A DNA stretch of 64,000 bases from an uncultured Clostridia bacterium (GCA_947168565.1 CAMVMM010000003.1:62001-126000), one strand, 5' to 3'. Positions 8,682 to 17,593 are shown, numbered from the stretch's first letter. The notes: a model not told the origin generated them from the letters alone. A program made the numbers and translations.

Positions 8682-8773
8682 TGTAAAGCGCCGTGTCATC
8701 TGCCGATCTTGCTTGTAAAGCGCCGTTTCGTCTGCCGATTCTGTTTATAAAGCGCCGTATCATCTGCCGAAAT
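8682..8773. repeat. 32-bp imperfect tandem repeat
   Basis: Three copies with a 32-bp period start at 8682, 8714 and 8746, each containing TGTAAAGCGCCGT...TCTGCCGAT with a few substitutions. The third copy runs into the 3' end of the minus-strand zinc-ribbon gene. Confidence 0.8.
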
Positions 8774-8996
8774 TCGATCCGGGCTGATGGCTCCATTCCT
8801 TGTCGGTCTCATCCTTGATATAGGTTTTGATTATCGCCTTGCAGTCAAGGCAAAGGTCGGAATAAACCGGGGCGATGCCGCTCCAAAGCGTGCCCCTTGT
8901 GAATTTAAGCCCTATCGCGCCGTTTTCCGAGGCCTTGCCCCAGGCGACGCCTTCCTCGATCCTTTCGCTTCCGCAGTGTGGACATTTCATGTGCAT
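8760..8996 (-). CDS. small zinc-ribbon protein
   Basis: 78 residues starting MHMKCPHCGSERIEEG, with a second pair SDLCLDCKAII, giving a CxxC...CxxC zinc ribbon. The start at 8996 is chosen because AAAGGAGG lies six bases upstream; the longer open frame up to 9053 lacks an SD. Proteins like this are widespread short nucleic-acid-type ribbons of unknown function. The gene's last codons overlap the third unit of the 32-bp repeat, so the C terminus may have been altered by repeat expansion. Confidence 0.7.
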   Translation of the reverse strand: MHMKCPHCGSERIEEGVAWGKASENGAIGLKFTRGTLWSGIAPVYSDLCLDCKAIIKTYIKDETDKEWSHQPGSNFGR

Positions 8997-9073
8997 GATC
9001 CGCCTCCTTTTCGATTTTGATTGTATTCTACCATATTTTTCCGCATTGTTCAATAATAATCCGCCGCGCTTAA

Positions 9074-9102
9074 TTGAAATGAATGCCGCGATATGCTATA
9101 AT
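9074..9102 (+). promoter_or_regulatory. promoter of the PBP gene
   Basis: TTGAAA (9074-9079), a 17-bp spacer and TATAAT (9097-9102) with an extended TGC just before the -10. Sigma-A type. Transcription would start about 55 bases before the ATG at 9165. Confidence 0.8.
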
Positions 9103-9164
9103 CAACATATAACTGCCTGAATGCAGCATTTTGTTTGCGTTCTCTCAAAGTGAGAGGTATATAT

Positions 9165-11471
9165 ATGAAAAAATTCAGCCTTGCGGCGCTTGCGCTCGCT
9201 TTTATAATAATGCTTACCCTTGCCGCCTGCGGCGCGGAAAAGGTGCCGGGCGATATTGCCGTGTTCGAGCTTTTTATGAACGCCTTAAAGGACGGGCAGT
9301 ATGCCGAGGCGTATTCCCTGATAAGCGAAAATACCGCCGTGGACAACGCCGAAACCCCGCGCTCCACCTCAAGCGGCACCATCACCCTGAGCGGCTTCGA
9401 GTCCTTTTGGAATGATTTTACCGAAACCCTCAAGCTCACGGGCATGGAGTATTCCGTAAAAACGGACGCTTCCGAGAGCGACAGCAGGCGCACCGTCGCC
9501 TATCGCGTGCGCTATAAATGCGAAGGGATAGACGATCTGGTGTACGATTGCGAGATGGGTCTTGCCGCGGAATCGGGCGCGTGGAGGGTGCTTTGGCAGC
9601 CGAGCTGCGTTATTCCGAATATGGAATGGGGCGAAACCGTTTCCAGAGCGCGCATTGCGCCGAGGCGCGGCGATATTTTAACGCGGGACGGCACCGTGAT
9701 AGCCACGAACGAGCCGCTGGTAACGGTTTACGCCTTGCTTTCGGAGATCATTCCGAGCAACGTGCTGGTTAAGCGCATAGTGGAGCTTGACCGCGTTTCG
9801 GGCGATGAGGCGCAAAGCAGGCTGAAGGGCTATCTTTCCAAAACGGAGAGCCTGCACAGGCTCTGCGGAGAGGAGCTTTCCGCGCTTTACAGAAAGATCG
9901 GCGAGATACTTGAGCTTTCCGAGCAGGAAACGCCGGACAAGCTTTTTAAAAGCGTTACAAACGATTTTCTTATGATAAAGCAGTTCACAAGGGACGCCGT
10001 GGATGCGGACAGGCTGAGTCTGCTTGAGGATATCGAGGGCGTGTACGTGGACACGAAAAGCTACGGCTCCACCCGCGTTTACCCCTACGGCTCCTTTCTT
10101 GCGCATAACCTCGGCTATGCGGGCGGCATCACAAAGGAGGAGCTGGATTCAAAGAATAAGAGCCTTGAAGAGGGCGAGGACCCCTATACCGCGGACAGCA
10201 TGATAGGCAAGAGCGGCATCGAGCTTCAATACGAAAAGGAGCTTCGCGGCAGGGAGGGCTTTTACTATTTCATAAGGCGCGCGGACGGCACTGTGAAAAC
10301 CACGCTCTTTAGAAAGGAATGCGAAAACGGACTGGATATCTATCTTACCATCGATTTTGACGTGCAGCGCAGAACGGAGGAGCTGCTGGACGTTGTGATG
10401 TTTGGCGAAAACACCGCCGGCGCGGTGATAGTGATGAACCCCAAAACAGGCGGGGTGGACGCGCTCGCCTCCTATCCTTCGTTTGACCTTAATAAATTCG
10501 TGGTCGGCTTTACGGACGAGGAATACGCAGCGCTTCGGGACAGCCAAAATGCCCCCTTCCTTGACCGCACGAAGCGCGGACTGTATCCGCCGGGCTCCAC
10601 CTTCAAGGTGTTCACCGCCGCCGCCGCGCTGGATACCGGCACGCTCACGGAGGACTACGTTTTTACAGGCAAAATAGATAACGATTACTGGACTCCAACG
10701 GGCTACGGCACCTGGATCTGGCCAAGGATAAAGCGCACCGCCGTCACAAACCGCACCATGCCCATGAATATGGCAAACTGTATGCTGCATTCGGATAATA
10801 TCTATTTTGCAAACGCCGCGCTCATGGTGGGCGAGGAGAAGTTTGTGAAATATCTCAGCGGCTTCGGCATGGATTCCGCAATGCCCTTTGAGCTTGCCTG
10901 CTCAAGAGCGCAGGTGATAAGCCCCAATGAAAGATTCAGCTATAAGCTGCTTGCGGACACGGGCTACGGCCAGGGTCAGGTGCTTGTGACGCCGCTTCAG
11001 CTTGCGGTGATGTTCAGCGCGCTGAGAAACGGGGGCGACCTGCCCACTCCGCGCATATTGGACAGCATGTATAAAACGAGCGGCGCGTATTCGGATCGCG
11101 TTATGAAATCCACCTACAGCGCGTGGCTCAAAAACGCCGTTTCGGAAAGCGCCATCGAGAAGATAACGCCCATGCTTGAGGCGGTCGTGGATCCGTCGGG
11201 CAGGGGCACGGGCCGCTCGCTGCGCGTTACAAACTGCGACGTTGCGGGCAAAACCGGCTCCGCCGAGATCGGCTCCGACAAATCAAGGATCTTCTCCTGG
11301 TTCGCGGGCTTCAGGCTCAACGTGGAGGAGCAGGACGAGCGCGTGGTGATAGTGATGTTGGACGTGCCGGATACGAACGCGTACAGCCTGCTGAAATTCC
11401 AGATCGCAAGGGAGCTTTTGAAGTTTGACGACACTCCCGACCCGAACGCGATCCCCACGGATCGGGATTGA
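9165..11471 (+). CDS. class B penicillin-binding protein (MecA/PBP2a-like)
   Basis: Cell-wall DD-transpeptidase anchored outside the membrane. 768 residues from the ATG at 9165 (behind GAGAGG). It has a lipoprotein-like signal ending LTLAAC (Cys22), an NTF2-like MecA_N domain (about 25-145), a PBP dimer domain, then the transpeptidase domain with catalytic Ser478 in STFK, the SDN triad at 543-545 and KTG at 696-698. The NTF2-like domain places it with PBP3/PBP2a-type enzymes, some of which have low beta-lactam affinity; nothing in the motifs alone proves resistance. Monocistronic, with its own strong promoter. Confidence 0.92.
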   Translation: MKKFSLAALALAFIIMLTLAACGAEKVPGDIAVFELFMNALKDGQYAEAYSLISENTAVDNAETPRSTSSGTITLSGFESFWNDFTETLKLTGMEYSVKTDASESDSRRTVAYRVRYKCEGIDDLVYDCEMGLAAESGAWRVLWQPSCVIPNMEWGETVSRARIAPRRGDILTRDGTVIATNEPLVTVYALLSEIIPSNVLVKRIVELDRVSGDEAQSRLKGYLSKTESLHRLCGEELSALYRKIGEILELSEQETPDKLFKSVTNDFLMIKQFTRDAVDADRLSLLEDIEGVYVDTKSYGSTRVYPYGSFLAHNLGYAGGITKEELDSKNKSLEEGEDPYTADSMIGKSGIELQYEKELRGREGFYYFIRRADGTVKTTLFRKECENGLDIYLTIDFDVQRRTEELLDVVMFGENTAGAVIVMNPKTGGVDALASYPSFDLNKFVVGFTDEEYAALRDSQNAPFLDRTKRGLYPPGSTFKVFTAAAALDTGTLTEDYVFTGKIDNDYWTPTGYGTWIWPRIKRTAVTNRTMPMNMANCMLHSDNIYFANAALMVGEEKFVKYLSGFGMDSAMPFELACSRAQVISPNERFSYKLLADTGYGQGQVLVTPLQLAVMFSALRNGGDLPTPRILDSMYKTSGAYSDRVMKSTYSAWLKNAVSESAIEKITPMLEAVVDPSGRGTGRSLRVTNCDVAGKTGSAEIGSDKSRIFSWFAGFRLNVEEQDERVVIVMLDVPDTNAYSLLKFQIARELLKFDDTPDPNAIPTDRD

Positions 11472-11472
11472 C

Positions 11473-11505
11473 GCGGGCAAAGCGGGCAAAGCGGGCAAAG
11501 CGGGC
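11473..11505. repeat. 9-bp tandem repeat after the PBP gene
   Basis: GCGGGCAAA occurs three times in a row from two bases after the PBP stop codon, plus a partial fourth. No terminator hairpin is obvious here. Confidence 0.8.
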
Positions 11506-11549
11506 TCGACGCCGGCAAAGCGGATCGGATAAAGCGCGATAGCGCCCGT

Positions 11550-12425
11550 CTACACTTGATCCGCCGCCCGAACCCTGCGGAAAAACGAGATGCGTGCGGC
11601 TATCGCAAAGCAGATCATACCAAGCGTTCTGTAATAAAGCGACCCCTTTAATAGAAAGGACGCGGCAAACAGGATGGCTCCGAGTCCGAAATATTTCACG
11701 GAGCCGTTCGCGGCAAACCCGGCCGCCGGGCGATCTCGCTTCGGCGGCTTTAGCTTTGCTCTGCGGATCATTTCCCCGTCTATCTCGCTTTCATCCACCG
11801 AAAAGCGCTCCGAAAAGGGCTCAAGCTCCGCAGCGGGAGCGAATACGGGCCTGATTTTTCCATTTAAAAAGGCGCATTCCCGCGCGGAGGCGGTCGGCTC
11901 GCAAAGCGTCAGAAAAACGGGCTGCGCTGCTTGCGCGTTCCCCGCATCAAATGGCGGCGCACAGGCTTCTTCCGCGCCGGTGGAGAGGGCGTTTATTCCC
12001 CGCAGCGCGGTCAGAATATCGTCCGCGTCGATGGGGCCGTGCTTTTGAACGAAAAGCAGCCGTGAGCGCGGAAAGCGCGGCTCAAGGGAGCGCAAGATCT
12101 CGGAAAGCAGCCCTTCATCCGCCAGCAGCACCTTTGAGCGGAAAAGCTCGCCTCGTATGCGCTTTCTCGTTTCGCAAAGAAAGGCTCTGTATCTGAGCTC
12201 ACGAACCGCGCCCACCCCGATAGCGGCAGCGGCGGCGGTCAGGGCTGCGATGATCCCGCCTGCGGGCTGCGAAACGCGAAAAACGTTTGCCGCCGTGAAT
12301 GCGGAAAGCGCACAGAGGGCGCAGAAGGCAAAGCCGTCCGCAGCGCGGGCGAAGCGGCTCTTTCCGCTGTAAAACAGCTTTTTGGCGCTTTTTTCAAGCG
12401 CTTGTTCCGTTTCTTTTGGCTTCAT
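11550..12425 (-). CDS. unknown four-helix membrane protein
   Basis: 291 residues that I do not recognise. There is a hydrophobic hairpin at about residues 32-75 and a second at about 245-280, separated by some 165 soluble residues predicted to be cytosolic. A basic stretch KPPKRDRP precedes the second hairpin. This topology (two TM, soluble domain, two TM) resembles bacterial membrane-associated sensors or stress proteins without matching a named family. No SD is visible before the ATG. It is transcribed divergently from nadD-yqeK, and the two coding regions are separated by only about 60-70 bases. Composition matches its neighbours, so it is probably native. Confidence 0.6.
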   Translation of the reverse strand: MKPKETEQALEKSAKKLFYSGKSRFARAADGFAFCALCALSAFTAANVFRVSQPAGGIIAALTAAAAAIGVGAVRELRYRAFLCETRKRIRGELFRSKVLLADEGLLSEILRSLEPRFPRSRLLFVQKHGPIDADDILTALRGINALSTGAEEACAPPFDAGNAQAAQPVFLTLCEPTASARECAFLNGKIRPVFAPAAELEPFSERFSVDESEIDGEMIRRAKLKPPKRDRPAAGFAANGSVKYFGLGAILFAASFLLKGSLYYRTLGMICFAIAARISFFRRVRAADQV

Positions 12426-12459
12426 ACAGCATCAGTATTAACAATTTTTCACTCAGGCA

Positions 12460-12488
12460 TTCACAAAACGCGAAAAATGCGGTATAAT
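12460..12488 (+). promoter_or_regulatory. promoter giving a leaderless nadD-yqeK mRNA
   Basis: TTCACA (12460-12465), 17-bp spacer, TATAAT (12483-12488). The expected +1 falls at about 12494-12496, exactly at the ATG that begins the conserved NadD sequence, and no SD is present. Confidence 0.7.
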
Positions 12489-12495
12489 GTATGAC

Positions 12496-13671
12496 ATGAA
12501 AGTAGGGATATACGGAGGCACATTCGATCCGATCCATTTCGGGCACATAGAGATAGCAAAAGCTGTTAAGGCCGAGCTGGGGCTGGACAGCGTTTTGTTC
12601 GTTGTGGCTGCGGATCCGCCCCATAAGGATATCACGGGCCGAACGAGCGCGCTCCTTCGCCTTGAAATGACCGAGCGCGCCCTTAAAAATGAGGACGGGC
12701 TCTTTGCCTCGGATATGGAGATAGCGCGCGGTGGCGTCAGCTACACGGTGGAAACGCTTTCGGAGCTGAAGCGGGCCCGCCCGCAGGACGAATTGTTTTT
12801 CATCATGGGCGCGGATATGCTTGCAAGCTTTTCAACCTGGTACAGGCCCGAAGGCATCCTTGAATGCGCCAAGCTTGCGGCGGTGCAGCGCAGCGGGCAG
12901 GCGGAGGATCTGAAAGCCATCGCGGATGCGATAATGCGCGATTTTGGCGGCACCGTGATAGTCACAAACGTTTGCGGAAGGGAGCTTTCCTCCACCGAGG
13001 TGCGTCAAAGCGTGTATGACGCCGTGCCGATAGACGACCGCGTGCCATACGAGGCGGAGCTTTTCATCTATAGAAATATGCTCTATATGCCGGAGGAGCT
13101 GCTGCTTATCAAAGATAGGCTTGCCGAAAGGCTGGATGAAGCAAGGCTGGAGCACAGCCTGCTCACCGTGCGCGAGGCGGTGCGGCTTGCCTATAAGCAT
13201 GGGCTGGACACAAAAAAGGCGCGGCTCTGCGCCCTTGTGCACGACTGCGCGAAGCTGCGCGGCGCGGCGCTGGAGAGCTACATGAAGCTTCTTGGCTTCG
13301 TGCCAACGGCGGAAGAGCGCAAATATCCATTCACCATCCATGCCCGCCTTGGAGCGCTTGCCGCAAAAAAGGAATTCGGCATCACCGACAGGGAGATACT
13401 GAGCGCCATCAGGCGGCACACGCTCGGCTCCGGGGATATGACGCCGTTTGACGAGGTGATCTTCCTTGCGGATAAGCTTGAGCCCACGCGGGAATACAGA
13501 AAAATCGCCGCTTTAAGGGAGCTTGCCTATACCGATCAGGACGCCGCCGTTGCCGCCGTGATACGCAACAATATTGCGTATAATAAATCCAGAAAAATGC
13601 CGATCCACCCCTCCACCTATGAAACCCTTGAGGCGATAGAGCGCAGGGGCGGCGCGGGGCAGGAGCAATAG
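12496..13671 (+). CDS. nadD-yqeK: nicotinate-nucleotide adenylyltransferase fused to YqeK-type HD phosphatase
   Basis: NAD synthesis enzyme (adenylates nicotinate mononucleotide) fused to an HD-domain hydrolase. The N-terminal half carries the nucleotidyltransferase motif GGTFDPIHFGH and the SSTEVR motif near residue 170. The C-terminal half carries LEHSLLTV and LVHDCAKL, the H...HD metal ligands of YqeK, which in other bacteria is a diadenosine tetraphosphate hydrolase. In many Firmicutes nadD and yqeK are adjacent separate genes; here they form one 391-residue chain, a known arrangement in some Clostridia. ATG 12496 is preferred over ATG 12487, which overlaps the -10 box. The rsfS gene follows, as in Bacillus. 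Confidence 0.92.
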   Translation: MKVGIYGGTFDPIHFGHIEIAKAVKAELGLDSVLFVVAADPPHKDITGRTSALLRLEMTERALKNEDGLFASDMEIARGGVSYTVETLSELKRARPQDELFFIMGADMLASFSTWYRPEGILECAKLAAVQRSGQAEDLKAIADAIMRDFGGTVIVTNVCGRELSSTEVRQSVYDAVPIDDRVPYEAELFIYRNMLYMPEELLLIKDRLAERLDEARLEHSLLTVREAVRLAYKHGLDTKKARLCALVHDCAKLRGAALESYMKLLGFVPTAEERKYPFTIHARLGALAAKKEFGITDREILSAIRRHTLGSGDMTPFDEVIFLADKLEPTREYRKIAALRELAYTDQDAAVAAVIRNNIAYNKSRKMPIHPSTYETLEAIERRGGAGQEQ

Positions 13672-13721
13672 AGCATCGAAAGAGCATCAATATAAATTAC
13701 TACGCTTTGGGAGGCAAAAAA

Positions 13722-14129
13722 TTGAACAGCATAAACGAAATGCAATCCTCCATCTCCGAGCTTGAGCTAAAGATCCGGGAGGAGATAAGGCAGTGCGCGA
13801 TCTCCATTATGGAAGCCGCCGCCTCAAAAAAGGCGGAGGATATAGTTGCCGTGCGCGTTGCGGACAAGACCATTCTTGCCGATTGGTTCATCTTTATGAG
13901 CGGCACCTCGGCTATCCACGTTAAATCCGTTTGCGATGAGATCGAGGATCGCGCCGCCGAGGCGGGGCTGGACCTTCGCCGCAGGGAGGGCTATAACGAC
14001 GGCCGCTGGATAGTGCTGGACTATGCAAGCATCATAGTGCATATCTTCCATCCGGAGGAGCGCGAGTATTACAACGTGGAGCGCCTTTGGATAGACGAAA
14101 CCACGGAGACCCTCAGAATAGAGGGCTGA
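13722..14129 (+). CDS. rsfS: ribosomal silencing factor RsfS
   Basis: Binds ribosomal protein uL14 and blocks subunit joining when nutrients are scarce. 135 residues with the family signature DWFIFMSGTSAIHVKSV and GYNDGRWIVLDYASIIVHIF. The start is set to TTG 13722, seven bases after GGGAGG; the in-frame TTG at 13707 would overlap the SD itself. It follows nadD-yqeK by 50 bases and ends before a strong terminator, so the pair forms one operon. Confidence 0.94.
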   Translation: MNSINEMQSSISELELKIREEIRQCAISIMEAAASKKAEDIVAVRVADKTILADWFIFMSGTSAIHVKSVCDEIEDRAAEAGLDLRRREGYNDGRWIVLDYASIIVHIFHPEEREYYNVERLWIDETTETLRIEG

Positions 14130-14149
14130 TGATGGCAGCGCGTTCATTG

Positions 14150-14174
14150 GGGCGTATTTGATGCGCCCTTTTTT
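14150..14174 (+). terminator. nadD-yqeK-rsfS terminator
   Basis: GGGCGTAT-TTG-ATGCGCCC hairpin (8 bp with one G-U pair) followed directly by six T. Confidence 0.88.
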
Positions 14175-14251
14175 GCCGCATAAAAGCCGCTTTCGCGCAA
14201 AATCATACCGATTTTTGCTCAAACCCGGCTTCTATCGAATAAAATCGTCCA

Positions 14252-14280
14252 TTGAATTTAAGCTCAAAAAGCTGTAGAAT
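14252..14280 (+). promoter_or_regulatory. flavodoxin promoter
   Basis: TTGAAT (14252-14257), 17-bp spacer, TAGAAT (14275-14280). The gene start is 57 bases downstream with a good SD. Confidence 0.7.
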
Positions 14281-14336
14281 ACAGGGGTAAAATATCAGTA
14301 TGGGCGGAGGCGCAAGGCCCACGAAAAGGAGGAAGT

Positions 14337-14858
14337 ATGTCCAACACTCTTATAGCGTTTTTTTCAAGGAGCGATGAAAACTATTTCGGCTACGAAAAGC
14401 GTTACGTTAAGGTGGGAAACACCGAGATCGCTGCAGAAAAGGTCAAAAACCTCACCGGCGCGGACGTGTTTCAGATCGCAATGAAAAAGCCCTACTCCGC
14501 GGAGTACGATGAGTGCATGAAGCAGTCCAGGGAGGATAAGCTCAATAACGCGCGTCCGGAGCTTGCGAGCATTCCGGAAAGCATCGATGGGTACGACACT
14601 ATAATTCTTTGCTACCCGAATTATTGGAAAACCATGCCGATGGCGGTGTTCACCTTCCTTGAGGCGTTTGATTTTTCCGGCAAGACCATACTCCCGCTCT
14701 GCACGAACGAGGGCGACGATTTGGGCAGAAGCGTGGAGGATATAAAGCGCGCATGCCCCGGCGCGAAGGTTTCCGACGGGCTTTCGCTCTGCGGCACCGG
14801 CATAGAGAGCGCCGATCCTTTTATCGAGCGCTGGCTGAAGGAAAACGGCGTTCTGTGA
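14337..14858 (+). CDS. flavodoxin-fold protein
   Basis: 173 residues with an N-terminal strand TLIAFFSRSDENYFG followed by a phosphate-loop-like turn, IILCYPNYWKTMPMAVFTFLE (flavin-contacting loop) and a Gly-rich C-terminal half. This matches the flavodoxin_4-like group of NAD(P)H-dependent or flavodoxin-type electron carriers common in gut Clostridia. An extended insertion after the first strand distinguishes it from small flavodoxins. ATG follows AAAAGGAGGAAGT. The partner is unknown; the ogg gene starts 22 bases after it, so they are likely co-transcribed. Confidence 0.82.
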   Translation: MSNTLIAFFSRSDENYFGYEKRYVKVGNTEIAAEKVKNLTGADVFQIAMKKPYSAEYDECMKQSREDKLNNARPELASIPESIDGYDTIILCYPNYWKTMPMAVFTFLEAFDFSGKTILPLCTNEGDDLGRSVEDIKRACPGAKVSDGLSLCGTGIESADPFIERWLKENGVL

Positions 14859-14880
14859 GCCTGAAAAACAATAAGGTAAA

Positions 14881-15792
14881 ATGATTTGCGAAGTGAAGCA
14901 AGGCTCCCTTGTCGTGAGGGAGCTCAGCAGGTTCGATCTTGCAAAATGCGCCACCTGCGGGCAGGCGTTCCGCTGGGCGGAATGCGAGCGCAAACCCGGC
15001 GAGCTTTGCGCCTTCACCTGCGTGATTCGGGGCAGGGCGGTGCGCGCCTCGCAAACGGAGGATGCGCTGATCGTTTACCCGTGCGCGGAGGATGAGGCGC
15101 ACAAATATATAGACTATTTCGATCTTGAGCGCGATTACGGCATGATAGAGCAGCTGATTGCCGCCGACCCGCGCCTTGCGGTGTGCCTGCCGGGCGCGGA
15201 GGGCATAAGGGTTTTCAATCAGGAGCCGTTTGAAGCGCTTATATCGTTCATCATTTCGGCAAACAACAATATCAAGCGCATCTCCGGCATAGTTGAAAGG
15301 CTGTGCCGCCTTGCGGGCAAAGCGCTGGAGGCGGGCGGGCATGAGCTGTACGCCTTTCCCTCTCCGCAGGCGATAGCGGCGCTTTCCGAGCGGCAGCTAA
15401 AGGAGATAGGCGCGGGCTACCGTGCGCCGTACATTCTGCACAGCGCGCAAAGGATAGCCGAGGGCTATGACCTTGAGGCGCTGCGGGATATGCCGCTTGA
15501 GGCGGCGCGAAAGGAGCTGCTTTCCTTCAAGGGCGTCGGCCCCAAGGTGGCGGACTGCATACTACTTTTCTCGCTCGGGCATACGGATGCCTTCCCGATA
15601 GACGTGTGGATAGACCGCGCTATGAACGAGCTGTTTTTCGGCAGCGTTCCCGCCAAAAAATCGGAGATGAAGCAGGCGGCCGCCGGCATGGGAAGGTATT
15701 CAGGAATAATTCAGCAATACATCTTCTATCATGCACGCGCGGTGCAGCTCGGCAAGGCGCCCCATGCCGCACAGGATGGGAGCGCCGGCTGA
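14881..15792 (+). CDS. ogg: 8-oxoguanine DNA glycosylase (OGG1-type)
   Basis: Excises 8-oxoguanine from DNA in base excision repair. 303 residues: an N-terminal beta domain (about 1-115), then the HhH-GPD fold with FKGVGPKVADC carrying the catalytic Lys222, and Asp241 in IDVWIDRAM. Cys/Gly features of the N-terminal half (CGQAFRW) match the bacterial OGG1 family seen in Clostridia. AAGGT lies a few bases before the ATG. A terminator follows. Confidence 0.92.
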   Translation: MICEVKQGSLVVRELSRFDLAKCATCGQAFRWAECERKPGELCAFTCVIRGRAVRASQTEDALIVYPCAEDEAHKYIDYFDLERDYGMIEQLIAADPRLAVCLPGAEGIRVFNQEPFEALISFIISANNNIKRISGIVERLCRLAGKALEAGGHELYAFPSPQAIAALSERQLKEIGAGYRAPYILHSAQRIAEGYDLEALRDMPLEAARKELLSFKGVGPKVADCILLFSLGHTDAFPIDVWIDRAMNELFFGSVPAKKSEMKQAAAGMGRYSGIIQQYIFYHARAVQLGKAPHAAQDGSAG

Positions 15793-15822
15793 GGTAATTT
15801 AATAAGAAGCTTTGTAAACGAT

Positions 15823-15848
15823 AAAACCCCGCTTTTCAGCGGGGTTTT
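15823..15848 (+). terminator. ogg terminator, possibly bidirectional
   Basis: AAAACCCCGC-TTTTCA-GCGGGGTTTT: a 10-bp perfect stem with A and T flanks on both sides. It lies between convergent genes. Confidence 0.88.
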
Positions 15849-15897
15849 GCTTTGAAATGGGATCGTTCCATACAAATGAGAGGAGCGGCAACGGCGG

Positions 15898-17094
15898 TCA
15901 TCTCAGCCAGTCCAGCGTGCCCTCGGCGATCGTGTCAAGCCCGGAAATAACCAGAAAATCCTCAATGCCATATTCGCGGCAAAGCTCGCTCGGCGCGGGC
16001 AGGGAGGGGCTGTAATACAGCGAGCGCGTGTCTATCATAATGATGGTGTTGTAATGCGCCGCAAGGAAGGGAACTATCGCGTTGGCGAAGCTGTCCTTCA
16101 GCACGAGCAGCGAGCCGCCGAAAACGGAATCGTTCACTATTTTGGTGATGCCGTGATTGCTGTACAGGTAGGCGGCATATTTATCCACAACGTCGTCCGC
16201 AAGGCAGGCCTCGTCTATCGAGCCGTGATGCACCTTCTCCTCTCCGCCGTCCATGGTGGTGACGGTGAGGTTTTTATCGTAGCTGCCGACCCAGGTTTCA
16301 AGCGTGTCACAGGGGGTGGCGAAAAGCCCGCTCGAACCGTAGGTGGTGCCGTAAAAATCGAACGGAGTTTTGGTAAATTCGCTCTCCGGCAGCGGATTCA
16401 GCCCCAGGCGCTTTGCTATCTCCACATAGGAAAGATAGGAGCCCTTCATGGTCAGGTGGTGATCCGTGCGGTAATAGAGCGAGCCAACGTCGCCCTGCTC
16501 GGCGAAAATCGAGCGCACGGGGATCACCTGCGCCACGTCCTTGAGCGCGCCCTCGAAGCGGTCGAGTATCTCGTTATCATGATACTCAAGATGAAGCTTG
16601 GGAAGATCGCTCTCAAGCATGGAGGCGGCGCCGGGAATGAGATAGGTATGGGTACTCAGCTCGTTTTGGCCGATGAAGCGGGTGAGCTTTTGAAGGTTTG
16701 TGTCTATCACCGCATCGTTCACCGCTATCGGCGCGTTGAAAAGCCGATTGCCGGAGCCGAGCACGATGCTTTCAACCGCGTTTCTGCCCGTGTAGCGGTT
16801 TAAATAGGAATAGAGGGACACAAAGCCGGTGCGCAGCGGAAAATGATCCTGAAGCCAGGTGTCCACCTGCTTGGAAAAGCCGCCGTTCATGATATTATCC
16901 ATGCTTGCGTCCGGAGCCTTGGCAAGTATGCGCCGCTCGTTCGGGCTGAGCTCGCCCTCGCGCTTGGGAAGAAACACGATGAGCAGAAAGAATACCGCTA
17001 TGAATGCGGCAAACACCCCGAAAATAACGGTTTTCGGGGGCGTCAGCTTGCCGTGGGCGGCTTTTTCGGCTGTGATCGGTGTGTGTTCACTCAT
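15898..17094 (-). CDS. DHHW-family (AlgX-like) membrane-anchored protein
   Basis: 398 residues with a cytoplasmic tail, one TM helix (about 23-44) and a large extracellular domain carrying RTDHHLTMKGSY, the DHHW-family signature related to AlgJ/AlgX acetyltransferases of exopolysaccharide O-acetylation. In other Firmicutes this family sits with an MBOAT acyltransferase plus a DUF4358 protein. Here DUF4358 is immediately upstream and overlaps its start by eight bases, but no MBOAT gene lies in the window. Probable role: transferring or removing acyl groups on a surface polysaccharide. Confidence 0.85.
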   Translation of the reverse strand: MSEHTPITAEKAAHGKLTPPKTVIFGVFAAFIAVFFLLIVFLPKREGELSPNERRILAKAPDASMDNIMNGGFSKQVDTWLQDHFPLRTGFVSLYSYLNRYTGRNAVESIVLGSGNRLFNAPIAVNDAVIDTNLQKLTRFIGQNELSTHTYLIPGAASMLESDLPKLHLEYHDNEILDRFEGALKDVAQVIPVRSIFAEQGDVGSLYYRTDHHLTMKGSYLSYVEIAKRLGLNPLPESEFTKTPFDFYGTTYGSSGLFATPCDTLETWVGSYDKNLTVTTMDGGEEKVHHGSIDEACLADDVVDKYAAYLYSNHGITKIVNDSVFGGSLLVLKDSFANAIVPFLAAHYNTIIMIDTRSLYYSPSLPAPSELCREYGIEDFLVISGLDTIAEGTLDWLR

Positions 17095-17593
17095 GGATCT
17101 TCAATGCGGTGTCCAGCAGCTCGTTGAGCGTTTTCTTCGCGGCATCGTTGTCTTTGCTGATGATAAGGAAGGCATACCTGCCGGCGGTGGTCTTAACGCA
17201 GGAATCGATCTTGGGCACCTGCTCGGGGCCGTAATCGGAATAACCCTCGCGCAGATAATTGACCCAGTCGGTCAGCGGGCCGTTCGCAATTTCCCTTGCG
17301 GCTTCGGCGGTTTTTGCGCCCACCACCAAAACCTCCTCGGGGGAAGCCATTGCGCGGAACATCTCGGGCTTGCCGTCAACGGTATTGACCTTTTCAAGAT
17401 CGATCTTGAGCTGCTGAGCGGCGAAGGCAAGATCGTCCACCTCGTCAAGCTTATAATCAAAGGATGCCATCTTCACAAGATTCTGCCCGAAGCCGGTAAC
17501 GCTTCCGATGGAAAGCGCGGAATACTTGTCGCCGCACGCGGCAAGCGCGAATACGGACACAAGGGCAAGAAGCAATGCCAAAAACTTTTTCAT
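17087..17593 (-). CDS. DUF4358 lipoprotein
   Basis: 168 residues with a lipoprotein signal (LALAAC-type box at LALLLALVSVFALAAC) and a small alpha/beta domain of the DUF4358 type, recognised by its length, position and LVVGAKTAEAAREI segment. The function is not established; the family co-occurs with DHHW/MBOAT polysaccharide acylation genes. Strong CGGAGG SD. Its stop codon overlaps the ATG of the DHHW gene, so the two proteins are translationally coupled and probably interact at the outer face of the membrane. Confidence 0.8.
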   Translation of the reverse strand: MKKFLALLLALVSVFALAACGDKYSALSIGSVTGFGQNLVKMASFDYKLDEVDDLAFAAQQLKIDLEKVNTVDGKPEMFRAMASPEEVLVVGAKTAEAAREIANGPLTDWVNYLREGYSDYGPEQVPKIDSCVKTTAGRYAFLIISKDNDAAKKTLNELLDTALKIHE

